From positions 3,472,001 through 3,536,000 of the forward strand of contig NW_026515543.1 in NCBI RefSeq assembly GCF_014898815.1: a DNA stretch of 64,000 nt, written 5' to 3'. Below are positions 43,710 through 54,745 of this stretch, one piece after another. Under the pieces are notes generated by a model. That model saw nothing but the letters and a program-made list of their open reading frames with translations. It made no database searches and was not told the DNA's origin. Positions within the stretch are counted from its first letter, which is position 1, and each line of letters begins with the position of its first letter. The stretch comes from Panonychus citri. Lineage: Eukaryota > Arthropoda > Arachnida > Trombidiformes > Tetranychidae. Made by a program: the position numbers and the translations under genes.

Positions 43710-43931
43710 GTGATTCAATTTAAATTCTGGACTATTGTAACCATTACATTGACCTGGGTAATTCAAATTCAATCCCAACAACTACCACAACAACAACAAC
43801 AACAATCAAAACTTCAACAACATCAAGGTAAATATAATGATCATTATTATAGTGAATTTTTTCTCTCTAATTATCACAATTTAATCAAACGGCAACTAAA
43901 GGTTCAACAATTTAAGAAAATTCAGAAATGA
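43710..43931 (+). CDS. Putative small secreted Gln-rich protein or first exon
   Basis: 73 residues. Residues 1-22 (FKFWTIVTITLTWVIQIQS) form a good signal peptide, followed by a Gln-rich stretch encoded by CAA repeats and a basic tail. AAG/GTAAATA at about 43828 could be a splice donor, in which case only the first ~39 residues are coding here. It lies inside the inverted-repeat unit. No family recognised. Confidence 0.35.
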   Translation: MIQFKFWTIVTITLTWVIQIQSQQLPQQQQQQSKLQQHQGKYNDHYYSEFFLSNYHNLIKRQLKVQQFKKIQK

Positions 43932-43941
43932 ATGAAGAAAA

Positions 43942-44295
43942 AACTTCAATTGATTGATTGAAGTGATTGGTTTAGAAAACTTGCCAAACAATAAAGTTTG
44001 ATTCGAGGTTCTTAATTGTTTGGCAAGTTTCTTAAAATTTATTTTCGATCTCAGATTGATGATTAAGTTGAGTAATTAACTCGATAATAACCTTATTGTG
44101 CGTTCAATGAACAAACCTATTAGTTTGATCAGCCTGGATCGTGGTTTTGATCAGAGCTAATTACTCAACTTAATCATTAATCGACAAATCAAGTTTAGCA
44201 AACTTGCCAAACAATTAAGTTTTATTCGAGGTTCGTCAAACTAAATTGTTTGGCAAGTTTCTTAAAATTGATCAAAGCCTCGATCCAGGCTGACC
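43942..44295. repeat. Nested hairpin cluster
   Basis: Several interleaved inverted repeats. The 16-mer AAACTTGCCAAACAAT (43977-43992, again 44200-44215) pairs with ATTGTTTGGCAAGTTT (44015-44030, again 44245-44260). TTAAGTTGAGTAATTA (44063-44078) pairs with its complement at 44158-44173. GATCAGCCTGGATCG (about 44128) pairs with CGATCCAGGCTGACC (44281-44295). A small ACTTCAAT/ATTGAAGT hairpin starts the cluster. Confidence 0.88.
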
Positions 44296-44390
44296 AATTA
44301 CTGTTCCACTGTCTGATTACAATTTCATGATTAACTTGAATTGAGTATAATACATAATAACAAATTGTTCAATGAGCACTGAATTAGAAG

Positions 44391-44592
44391 CAAAAATAAA
44401 CAATTAAAAGCACAGCTCGGTTGTCTTGGTTACAATAGAAACGTTATTTTCCTAGAAAGCCGCGAATCGTAAGCCGAAAAAAGTCAGCTGAAAGTAGAAA
44501 AATTGAGCTTACGGATATATCTTGAGCCTTACCTGTCCTTGAAATAAAAAAGAATGATAAACAATTCAAACCTGATTGGAATTTTTGAGAAT
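44391..44592. repeat. Right arm of a long inverted repeat
   Basis: 202 bases, complement of 41721-41934 without the 13-base insertion. The near identity over about 200 bases implies a recent duplication or ongoing gene conversion. Confidence 0.93.
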
Positions 44593-45053
44593 GTAAATAT
44601 AAATGGTTATCACAATGATTACAGCAATTAATTAGTTGAAATGAGGAGTAAAAATTGATTTCTTAGTTGAAAAACGTCAGTTAAATAATTAATCAATGAA
44701 ATGTGTCAGGACAGCCCTAATTACTGGACACCTACATAAAGGGCATCTATTCTTCTATTCTCCAGGTTTTCATTTGGAGCGAGACCGCTGACTCGAAAAT
44801 TACATCTTATCATTGCTTCTCTCTCATTAAACTCACCTGGCAAGAATATTCTCTCTAAAGAGGAAATTGAAACCCTGAAGTGCATATTAATTCAGTGTCA
44901 TGATGTTCTTGTCATCAAAAAATCAAAAATATCAGTTGGGATCAATACCATTACCCTCCAGTGATTTGTGTTTTTGTGTACAACCATCAATTTAAAATTA
45001 ATCATTTGTGATTAATAGTTCAAATCAATCAAATGAATTGTCCATTAATTATT

Positions 45054-45095
45054 CCCGGTCTGGTGATTTTCGCGCTCTTTTTGTCCCAGACCGGG
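45054..45095. repeat. GC-rich 10 bp hairpin
   Basis: CCCGGTCTGG and CCAGACCGGG are perfect inverted copies separated by 22 bases that include TTTTCGCGCTC. The stem is 80% GC in a strongly AT-rich region. Confidence 0.85.
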
Positions 45096-45256
45096 CAGTT
45101 TTATTACTACTGATCATGAAACTTCATTTTATACCAAATTCACACTGTCATATGTTACACAAATTTTTATACCCTTACAGAAAATCAGATTTGTTTTGGT
45201 AAAAAAATATTAAAAGTGCTTGGTATCGCGGTTATTTCTTGATGTGAATCGTTTCA

Positions 45257-45517
45257 GATACAGATCACATTGGGATGGCTGTACATCAATATGAACAATA
45301 TTATCTTTCTGTAAATGAGCTAATTGGACAAACAATATCTGACAAATTCTACATACAAAAGGTCTCTCTCAGTATATGTACGAACGTCATACGACCCATC
45401 ATTCATGTGACATTGAGAGGTCTTTTTCCCGATGACAATAAACACGATGGAGGTTTATTAGTAAAAACAAAGACGATAGACAAAAAGATGGTCAGAAGTT
45501 TCAAAAAGATGAACTAA
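45257..45517 (+). CDS. Possible internal or terminal exon, unknown protein
   Basis: Preceded by a consensus-like acceptor (CGTTTCAG) and open to a TAA at 45515. The frame reads HQYEQYYLSVNELIGQTISD..., then CTNVIRPIIHVTLRGLFPDD and a Lys-rich end. Codon use is plausible, but no partner exon or family could be found. Treat as tentative. Confidence 0.22.
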   Translation, partial: DTDHIGMAVHQYEQYYLSVNELIGQTISDKFYIQKVSLSICTNVIRPIIHVTLRGLFPDDNKHDGGLLVKTKTIDKKMVRSFKKMN

Positions 45518-45732
45518 ATGAACAGCTTTTCAGCGTTAATTAGTAGCTTTCCCTTACTTTTAGTGATTCAAATTTTTAGCATAGTTTTCTCTGATAATTG
45601 ATAAAAATAATGTTACAATCAATTATGATTGGTGGAAAGGTTCACTTTATTTATTGACAATTGACTAAAGTGCGTTTATTTTTCTACTCTCATTCAAATA
45701 ATCATATCCAAGGTAGCTGAACTCGAGCCATT

Positions 45733-45769
45733 AACCAACACTTATAATGTGTTTTTCTAAGTGTTGGTT
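45733..45769. repeat. 12 bp hairpin
   Basis: AACCAACACTTA and TAAGTGTTGGTT are perfect inverted copies with a 13-base loop. Confidence 0.8.
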
Positions 45770-47211
45770 TAGTGAATCTTTTGGCTTCCATTCACATTGT
45801 TTACTAATCTCTTTTCTCATTTAGTGAATCTGTTGTCAATCTTGGTTTTATTCTTCTGGTATCATCTACAGGTAAATAAACAAACACCAAGAATGTTTTT
45901 ATAAGTGTTATTTTCTTTTCTGTAGGTAAAGTTCATGACAGCGATACTTTCGCAATGGATCCTGATTTTCTCCCTGGAGGTAAATTTTATCGTATGCTTT
46001 TTCTAGACAATAGATCCAGACCCAGAATTTGATTTCCCTACGTACATGATTCTTACCATGATCTTCGGCTAAGGAAAATTGTATACAAAAAATACTAGAA
46101 AAATTTTAATAAAAACATTATTATTCGTTCAATGACAACAAATTGAAGCTTATTTCTATAAATCAATGCTACAATAAGTTCTTTCGGTGGTAAAGGTTCA
46201 CTTTCTGACCTTCGTCGATCATTACGATCCATCACGATTAAACTGAATAGAGATAAACAATTGAAATAGAATAGAAAAAAAACGTCAAAACTGATGTTTA
46301 AAATTATCAACGTAATAAAATGATATAAATAATAACATGAATAGACTGAGACTTGATTACTTCAGGTTGATTAAAATGGCAAAATATTTAGTTAATTAAG
46401 ATGATTAAGAACGATTTTTTAGACTAAAAATGGAACATAAATTGATATTTGACAAGGATACGAAATCGAATTGATGAGTAAGAGAAATTTGTGATCTATT
46501 GTCTATTGAGGACAATCGTAGAACTGTCGAGCATCTCCGAGAGTAGAATTTTGTTTTTCTTTGCCAACTGGTATTTTCGAGTGCGCAGTCAGAAGTTGAC
46601 CATAGAAAGAATCTTCTAAAGGTCCAGCAGCAACTAGAGACATTGTCTTATCATGAAACGTTGAACTGTTCCAAAAGTGGTTCCAGTGGATCGATTGTAA
46701 GCCGAGATTCCTGCTTGAGATGCTTGACAAAATTCAAAGTTTGTCTTGGCAACGGCTTCAAGTCGTTAATAATTAAATCACTTTTTAAAATCCTCAATAA
46801 TCCATCTCATTCACTAATTGATTAATTGTCAATTTCTTTTGATTCAATTCTATGTATTAAATGATTGAAATGTTAAATGGTCAGTTTGTTCAACATTTTT
46901 CTCATATTCAATTTCGATTGATTTTCTGTCTTAATTATTAAATGTTTTCAATGTTTAGCATTAATTTTTTTCTCAACAAAAAAGTTTCAATTTTAAATGT
47001 CACTGGGTTTGATTATGAGCTTTTACAGTTTCTTTTTACAGTATGATAATCATAATTGACTGAATTCAGTTGGTTGTTTATTTTATAATCAACTGATTGC
47101 AATTACTTTTTGGTGGGCTTACAGTTCGGGAAAAAATTAACAAAATTTGAGATGGTAAAAAAAGTTTTATCACTTTGGAAAAAGTTTGATGATTGTAGAT
47201 TAGGAGATCGA

Positions 47212-47830
47212 TTAAGATTCCAAGTATTTCTTGATAAAGGCCATTTTATCAGGAGATTCACTGAATTGACTGAACATTTTCACTAATCGATCTTGAAGTT
47301 GAGGTGGAACTTGGGGGAAAAGGTTACTTAGGACATCTCGTCGTTTACGGCCAGTGACGGTGGTTGTTGATGCCGGTGGAACAAAACTGAGACCTGAACC
47401 AGAATTTCCAAGGAAAAGTGAGAAAAGGAGAAGAACCAATGGGAATCCAATTATTCCAATTCCAAGAGCAATTAAAAGACCGATTGCAATTGCTTCTAAT
47501 CCACCGGTCAGGGGAGCGACTGATGCCCCATAAGGTGTATAAGGTGTTCCCATCCATTGGCGAGGATCTCGTTCGTAATCATAATAAGCATAAGGTGTAT
47601 TGTAGGCCGTTAAATTAGCGGCAGCGGCTTTTGGTACACTGGCAAAGACCAATTGAGATAAACTAAGATGAACGGCGATGGTGAAAATAACTAAATCTCC
47701 TGGAATAAATCAACAGATCACAAACACAAACAGAGAAAGAAACAAAAAACAAGAAATGATTAAACTGCAATCAACAATTAAAGAGAAAGAGAATCAATGA
47801 AAACTCACCTAAAACACGAATTGTAGACAT
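47212..47830 (-). CDS. Small secreted protein with RKRR cleavage site, two exons
   Basis: Exon 1 is 47830-47809 (22 nt) and exon 2 is 47699-47212, joined across a GTGAGT...TTCCAG intron in phase 1. The product is 169 residues. Residues 1-27 begin MSTIRVLGDLVIF and form a signal peptide. A Tyr/Pro-rich segment (YNTPYAYYDYERDP) follows, then a Gly/Ile/Leu hydrophobic stretch (EAIAIGLLIALGIGIIGFPL), then TGRKRRDVL, a furin-type dibasic site, and a C-terminal helical tail. The same start and TGRKRR motif occur in the gene at 59684-62659, so the two are probably distant paralogues. Role unknown; a cuticle, secretory or membrane-associated peptide precursor is possible. Confidence 0.78.
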
Positions 47831-49338
47831 TCTAATTTAGTTAATTGTTGGTGTTTTAGTTGTCGAAATAAAGTGAATTAAGTGTTACTGATAATCCAAA
47901 ATGTTCAATTCTGTCACACAAAAATTGATGCAAACTCAGTCGATGGCTGTATACATGTGATTCCAGGATCCTAATTGTCAATAATTAACAACAATAACAA
48001 AGAGATGGGTTAATAATTGAAAGGGAAAGATTGAGAAGAAGTTGAAAAAAAGGATTTACCTTAATGATTAAAGGTAACATTGAATTCACAATAAGATGTT
48101 GATAAAGATGAAAATCCGCTTATACTTTTCATGGGTTTGTTGATTCTCATTGATTGTGATTTGTTTTGATGAGAAAATTCAAAAAGAAAGAGAAATTTAG
48201 ATCAATCTAGATAAAGATTATGACAACAATTAACTGAAAAGAGACAACAATCAGTAAATCAGCTTGTTCTCCTCCTTAAATCAGGGCAATATGATTATTC
48301 AGAAATTCAATCAACTAACCAGCTAATTTTTTACTCTCTTTTTAACTTTCCTTTATATGATCACAATTAATTTCTCTCTCATCATCATCTCTAATTATGT
48401 TACTGTTTCTATTTCTTAATCACAATCAACGGTTGGTAGATTATATTCAAAATTATTAGTCCGGGTTTATTGTTATCCAGCGTTTGTCTCTTGGTTGCAA
48501 TTGGAAACAATTTAATTGTTCTCATCCCAATGATTAATTAAATAGTATCTTCTTCATCACCTCAACATCATAGGCTTGTTATTTAATTGTGATTAGATGA
48601 TCATAATTATCTGTCCATGAAGAATCATCTTCTTCTCATCTAATTGTTGTAACTTTCCTCTTCTCATTAATCATAATCAAAGTTTTCTTATTGTTGTTTT
48701 CATCTTGATTGTTAATCATTTCTGATAAATTGTTGATCACAATTAAATTTTAATCAAGGTTAGTTGAGTTCATGGTAACCGTAAAATTTACTGTGTATTG
48801 ATTGTTAATTCAAATCGAGCAAGACAATTAGTCCAAATAATCATTAGGATATATAGTGACAGTTCAATTGTTTATTAATATTTACAATTAAGAAAAAAAG
48901 AAGACAATTAAATTTAACTTTCTATTAATCATCATAACAATGATTCAAGAATCACAATTTACACAAAGGGAAAGTAACTAAATAGAGAAACAAATTTTCT
49001 TTCAATTAGTTGATTCACTAATTAAAACTAATTGTTTATTCATCAAGAAAGAGAAAAGTAAATCAAAGTTATCGAAAAGGATTAGAAAATTGGATTAAGC
49101 CGAAAGAGAGATTTAATCTTTCATGTTTACTTTTTTTCTGTTGCATCACTCAAAGAGAATCAGCTGATTCGGTGAGTGAGAAAACCAGAAAATTGTATAA
49201 GTTGTATTTCATTTTAACGAGATTGATTTAACTAATTCTGTTCCACGTAAACAATTTTCCTTTAATTTCTTTTAATTAAATTGTTATAATCAAGAGTAAA
49301 TTCTAATTGTCCATCGGAATCAAGAATCAACGGATAAA
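47831..49338. other. Intergenic region
   Basis: AT-rich and without supported genes. It must contain the promoters of the divergent genes on either side. No TATA/Inr pair was convincing. Confidence 0.4.
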
Positions 49339-50515
49339 ATGAATTATAACAAGAGGAAAAATGAAGAACAAGAAGAATCAAACAAAAGGATTTGCCAGGT
49401 AATGGGTAAGTGATAATCTCTTTTCCATATGATTGTTGATTCATTTGTTGTTTTCTAATTTGTTTTAATTGTTTTAATTGTTTTCTGTGATTTTCTATTG
49501 ATTGTTTGATATTCTAATTAGATAGCAAACTGTTAGATGTTAAAAATGCTCTGGATCAAGTTAAAAGTCTTTTCTCCAATCAGCTATTTGGTGATAATTT
49601 TCCTTCCATCATGTGGAAACATCAATGTTATCCTTTAATTAAGAATCGGAGTAAAGTTGATATTGAATTGGTAAGTTAATTGATCTAAATGACATTAAGC
49701 TTGATTGTTGAATTTGGTGTTCATTCAGAATCATTGTTATAATTGAAGATAATCATCAGAATCTCTTTATCCTTTTTTTTTCGGAATAACAAAAATGTTT
49801 TCTAATTGTTGATCTTCCTGATTAGAGTAAATTCTGTGATGATGGATTAATTGTTTCATTCAAATTAGGAAGTACCATTACTAATACTGATACTGCCTTA
49901 ATCTACACTGAGGATTATATCAATTATTTACGAAGTAATTACAATGGAAACGCTCTGGGTGAGTTTTTTTCTCTCGTTGGTTTACATGTAAATTGAATTT
50001 CTATTATGATTTCTAATTGTTTTTCTTTTGTCCATCTTTTGATTATTTTAGAGAAATTCATTGATAAAGTGTTGACGGTAAATTCATCTTCAACTTATAC
50101 CTCGACTCAGCTTAAGAATGAATATCAGTTCACCGAAGATCAAATCAAAGAATTAGTTCATAATGGAGTGTTAGCTGTTCATCGAACTGTTGGTTCATGG
50201 TTACTGTCTCTTCCCAATTGTGGCCACTTTTATAAGACCTTTACCGCTGGTCGAAATGCTCTACTATCCATGATCAAGAGAACAAAGTACCATGAGGTCA
50301 ATCGAACTGAACTGTTTGCTCGAAAGTTGCCCAAAGATGTTCAACTTGGAATCGCGTATCATGTCCTCGATTTAATCGGCGGAGATTTCGTCCAATGGTA
50401 AATATCTTCGAATATCTTTGGTTTTCTTCCTCATGTTCTAATCATCATCGTCGTATTTTCTTTTGTATTATTCAGCACCGAATATCCAAATGGAACAATG
50501 TTACGATTACTGTGA
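49339..50515 (+). CDS. STK19: STK19 homologue (tandem winged-helix protein)
   Basis: Five exons: 49339-49405, 49522-49670, 49826-49958, 50052-50397, 50476-50515, with GT-AG introns of 78-155 nt and consistent phases (1, 0, 1, 2). The product is 244 residues. The C-terminal half is unmistakably STK19: LVHNGVLAVHRTVGSWLLSLP, GRNALLSMIKRTKYHE and LGIAYHVLDLIGGDFVQC, followed by GTMLRLL. Despite its name, the vertebrate protein is a winged-helix DNA-binding factor that acts in transcription-coupled nucleotide excision repair. It lacks kinase motifs, and none are seen here. The N-terminus is short and Lys/Glu-rich. It is shorter than some annotated human isoforms, which carry a disputed 5' extension. 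Confidence 0.93.
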
Positions 50516-50855
50516 TAAAATACAATTAATTTGGAGAAAATTTCAGAGAAAGTTCAAATTACTCATTATCCATGGATTCTTATCAAATTTCTTTACAAGT
50601 TTCGCCAAGTGATATAATTTATTTAATTTAAACTACATTCTCTTTTCTTTTTAAAATGTTTGTTGGCAAATGAGGTTCAATGAATCCCAATCACGATTAA
50701 TACACAAATCACAATTGTGATATTTTTCTGGTTAATTTTAAGCGGTTCACTTGGTAGTTTCTTTCTTGTTTCGACTCATTGACTAATAGAGTTGCAGTAA
50801 AAACAAAAATGTGAATCAAATTCCGGTCAATTCTCTAGTATATATTAGTATCGGT

Positions 50856-52453
50856 TCACTTATTGGCATTGGTCAGAAATTTGGATCCAGCGTGAGCGTT
50901 ACAAAGCTCTTTCACCGAATAGAACCAAGGACCAATGTTGACGTTCTTTAAAAGGTCACGAAAAGCTTCACATCCCTCGAAGGAACTGAGAGCACCGTAA
51001 ACAGCTAAATCAGCTAAATTTGGTTTATCTCCTCCCATGAATTTCCTATTTTTACCTATCGCCTTAATCCATTGATTACCAACATCATAAAGTGAACTTC
51101 GAACATCTTCCTTCAATCGATGTCTCCTTTTCAATCGTTTGCTTACAAAATACATTCCAATAGCTCCAATGTAGATACATATTAATCGTTCCCATGTTGG
51201 AAAATATTTATCCCATTGACCAACTTCAGAAAAATAGTTGAAAGCGTCAAATGATTCATCCAAAGTTCGATAAACATTCGGTGATATCACATGAACTAGA
51301 ACATTATCAGCCCATTCTCTCCAGTGTCGCTCTTCGTGTAATTTATTCTCGTTGGCTTTCAATTTCTCTGGTGACCAAGCCTCTCCGATCATCAAGAAAT
51401 ACTTATTGATAACATCAGTTTCAAATCCTCGACTATCATCCTAATTGAGAAGAAAAAGAAAGCCAATTGATGATTAGAATAAGTGAATCTGCTAATCAAG
51501 ACATAAATACAAACCATATTTTGGTAAAAGTCCATTATTGATTGGATATTTTCAGCTCCTTGATTGTACATTAAATAAGTGGACAGAATCGAGATAATCA
51601 ATGATGAATCAGTTAATTGTACATATTTGCTTGATTCTTTACCATCCTTAGTTTTTTCATCGACCAATAATATTGGTACTTTACGATATTTAGAAAATTT
51701 CAATTGCTGTCTAATAACTGGATCAACTTCGACAACATTATAAGGTAAACCATAATAGTCTAGAAAAGATCGGACTTTGCAACAAAATGGACACGTTTGA
51801 TATTGAAATAGTGACAATTTGGTTCCATTTAGTTTGAAAGGTCCATCAACTTCTCGAGAAACTGGGATAGTCGGTAGAGTTTCTTTTGGAATTACGAATC
51901 CGGCAATTGTTCCTTTCGGTTTATTCTGAACTAAAATAATAGAAAGAAAAATTATATTATTAATTAATAGAAAACAATGATTGCTGAAGGTTTATCATTT
52001 GATATTCGAAAGTCACTCAACTTGTAAAGATCTGATGAACTGATGAACTTATTGGATTTTCATTGATTTAAAGTAAATGAATAATAAGTGAGAATTAAAC
52101 TTGTTACCTGTTCTTAAATAACTGTCCCATTCAAGGTGATTTTCACTTGGTTTTCCATGATCTTCGTCCACTTTTTTACTCTTTTTGAAATAACCACTGA
52201 ATCCTTCGATAGTGGCATAAGTGGCACAAAATGTTAATCCTCCGACAAGAAATACTTTTAATTTAGATGGTTTAGTTGAAGATGAGGATGAAGATGGCGA
52301 TGAAAATGTTGATTTGAACCTAAGATTAGATGTGTTTCTATTTTCTATCGCATACTGACCACAGATCAAACCTTTTCCACACAAATTACTGGAACATTTA
52401 ACATTATAATTAACTAATGATCCCAATTGTAGAAATCTTTTTGCTAACATCAT
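50856..52453 (-). CDS. PTGES2: Prostaglandin E synthase 2 (mPGES-2) homologue
   Basis: Exons 52453-52108, 51930-51515 and 51440-50856, total 448 residues. It is a membrane-bound GST-like protein linked to PGH2-to-PGE2 isomerisation and to haem/glutathione binding. The N-terminus has a presequence-like Ser/Lys region and a hydrophobic segment (LKVFLVGGLTFCATYATIEGF). The glutaredoxin-type domain has LSLFQYQTCPFCCKVRSFLDYY with the CPFC active site, then YRKVPILLVDE. The C-terminal GST domain has WREWADNVLVHVISPNVYRT, SKRLKRRHRL and FMGGDKPNLADLAVYG, all close to vertebrate PTGES2. Exon 2 ends at a weak donor (GTTTGT at 51514-51509); the resulting ...QNM/DDSRGFE junction keeps frame and domain continuity. 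Longer than the human protein (377), mainly at the N-terminus. Confidence 0.93.
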
Positions 52454-53214
52454 CAGGCAATTCTAATGAAAACAATTAATTAACTAAAAAAATGTAAACA
52501 CAAATGGATTTTTCAGTCGCATGTGGTTACCGAGTAATCGAATCAATCAGAAATATCGATCTTAATTTCAAGTCAATATCGAACAGAATCGCGATTTTAT
52601 CAGATTTTTTCCATCAATTATTCAAGTTAATCGATTTATTTCATTGGATCGATTCCAAATCTTCGATTTCTGGTCTTTTCAAATTCTGGTTCTCAAATTT
52701 TCCAGTGATAATGTTACTCAAAGTTTCGTATATTTTTTTAATTGTAGTGATTAAGAAATTGACAATAATTGATTCAATATCTTCACGAGTAACTTGATAT
52801 GAATCCCAAAGCAGGAAAAAATAAAATCAACATTAAAGGTAAGCAACAATTGAATGTTTCTATTGTTTTCTTTGCAAATTTATTTCAATCTGATATTGAT
52901 TTTGTTCAACTTAAGTAACAATTGACTACAGAGTTTTTAATGACTGATAATTAATTAAATTCTTAATTTTCCAAGTAAAAAATATCTTTTATTTGGATTG
53001 GAATCATGGTGGAAATTATTCTTGTTCTTATTGACTACTGAAGCTTTTCATTTCTCTCCATCTCTGTATGAATTTTTTCTCTTTTTCTCTTTTTTGATTT
53101 TTTTCTTTTCTTTTCTCATTCAGGCCAATTGTATTCTATTGAAAATTTTCAGTTAACTGTGACAATTAGTTAACAACCTGATATACCAATAGATGTGTAA
53201 AGATTAAAACAAAT

Positions 53215-53436
53215 ATGTTGACTCATCCATTGACCATGACATTTTTCTTGGCATCTATGCTTTCGGGAAACAAGGTCAGTATTCAATTGGAAGATCTGGT
53301 TAAGCAAATTTAATTGTCTCTTTGTATTATCTTCCTATCATCTTTTTAGTTGTCACCACTTACAGACTCACTTATGGATCAAATGGTTAACCGAGATGTC
53401 ACACAATTAAGGAATTTGATTCATTCAAAACTGTAG
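53215..53436 (+). CDS. Tentative spliced 48-residue protein
   Basis: Exons 53215-53274 and 53350-53436 around a short GTCAGT...CTTTTTAG intron, giving 48 residues with a hydrophobic N-terminus (PLTMTFFLASML) and a polar tail (MDQMVNRDVTQLRNLIHSKL). An upstream ATG exon near 52800 (NPKAGKNKINIK then a GTAAGC donor) may belong to the same transcript as a leader. Size and splice sites are plausible but no family is recognised. Confidence 0.3.
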
Positions 53437-53557
53437 TTTATATTTTGGTTCCAAATCCATGTTCACAATTGGATTACATAAATTTTTTTATGTTGAAAGT
53501 GTTTGGTGTAAGCGTTTTAATAATCTACTAATTTGATGGACAATTTAAACTTTAATA

Positions 53558-54745
53558 ATGGATTGGATTGATTTAATTTCATTAGATTTGTTATTATTAT
53601 TGTGTATTTTTGTTTTCCCATCAAATAGTGTCCGTTGGGGGCCTCTCATCAATGATACAAATATCATACACATTGGACAAAGTGCTTCGAGCTCAAATAC
53701 AACGTTAACATCATCGCCACCGTCTCCGTCTCCCGTATCAGTGACCTTATCTCCTAATGGTCAAATAGTTAATGTCCAATTGGATGGTAAAGGTCGACCT
53801 ATTCGAGCCAAAAATCGTACCTACGAGTCGATTCGTGATATAATTAATTTGGATCAAGATTATGGCGATGAAAAGTATGATTATGGTGAGAAAAATGTTC
53901 CCGGAATAGATGGAGATGGAAATTTAAATTTAATCGGTAAACAGAATCTCTCAACTAACAACGACAGTGCGATTACTGTTAATTCAGTTAGTTATAATAA
54001 TACTCCATCTCCAGTTGCGTTACCACAAATATCCGAGTATGCAGATGGATATAATCCTTACCGTTATCCAAATAAACCACAATTAACTGATTGCCCTCGT
54101 ATTCCAAGTCCAACTTTAACACCTTCCCTACCCGGAAGACCAAGATATGTTAAAATCGAATGGAGAAAGATGATCTTACCTCCCGCTTCATCTTCATCAT
54201 CAAGAATCACTTCTCCATCTTCAACTTCGTCCATATCGTCCGCTTTAACATCTCCATCCTCATCTTCATCACCATCTTCTTCCAATCCCTCATCTCACAA
54301 GGTAGAACTGGTCATCCCCAATGATTTCAGTCCATTTTATTATCGTAAAGTTGTCGACTATGGACCTAATCCTTCAATCAATGGTCATCACCTCCAACAT
54401 AATCATCATCACCCACAATTAATGGCAATCCCTTCACCTCCACAATTACCTTCTCTGTCACCAATACCAATCACGACGAAAAGAAACAAGAAACCGAGTC
54501 AAATTAAATTTCCAAATGTATTCGCTGGTTTAATGAAGTCGAAAAAAAAGAAATCGAAAACAAAAAGACCAGGATTCATTTATATTCCGCCTCAGGCATC
54601 ATCACCTTATCCACCTCCTCCTCCTCCGTCCTACTATTATGGTCCAGTTAATTTACCTGTGAGAGAACCTTGGCCAGCTGAGACTTTAGTCAAATTTGCA
54701 AGAAATTTAAACTCCAATTCCAAAAATGCAACCAAAATTAACTAA
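53558..54745 (+). CDS. Secreted Pro/Ser-rich protein, unknown
   Basis: 395 residues in one exon. Residues 1-25 are a clear signal peptide (LISLDLLLLLCIFVFPSNS). Then come short Ser/Pro runs, a conserved-looking block GQIVNVQLDGKGRPIRAKNR (about 68-87), an Asp/Tyr/Glu patch, a segment with PRYVKIEWRKM, a long Ser tract from microsatellite-like codons, and a Lys-rich region followed by FIYIPPQASSPYPPPPPP and a YYYGPVNLPVREPW tail. The Pro/Tyr composition suggests an extracellular-matrix or cuticle-associated protein. I do not recognise it. Possible further exons were not found. Confidence 0.75.
   Translation: MDWIDLISLDLLLLLCIFVFPSNSVRWGPLINDTNIIHIGQSASSSNTTLTSSPPSPSPVSVTLSPNGQIVNVQLDGKGRPIRAKNRTYESIRDIINLDQDYGDEKYDYGEKNVPGIDGDGNLNLIGKQNLSTNNDSAITVNSVSYNNTPSPVALPQISEYADGYNPYRYPNKPQLTDCPRIPSPTLTPSLPGRPRYVKIEWRKMILPPASSSSSRITSPSSTSSISSALTSPSSSSSPSSSNPSSHKVELVIPNDFSPFYYRKVVDYGPNPSINGHHLQHNHHHPQLMAIPSPPQLPSLSPIPITTKRNKKPSQIKFPNVFAGLMKSKKKKSKTKRPGFIYIPPQASSPYPPPPPPSYYYGPVNLPVREPWPAETLVKFARNLNSNSKNATKIN

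Larger units (their letters stand above)
44593..47211. other. Mostly non-coding stretch with hairpins and doubtful exons
   Basis: Contains the two hairpins listed separately, a possible exon at 45257-45517 and a coding-like minus-strand fragment near 46503-46760 whose frame is broken. No complete gene can be built. Confidence 0.4.

Noticed and set aside
46503..46825. Coding-like stretch on the minus strand (FYGQLLTAHSKIPVGK region) and an overlapping plus frame
   Set aside because: Locally higher GC suggests an old gene fragment, but frames are broken and no family or splice partner could be identified.
52504..52797. 97-codon plus-strand frame just upstream of PTGES2
   Set aside because: Phe/Ile-rich, lies in the divergent promoter region, no signature.
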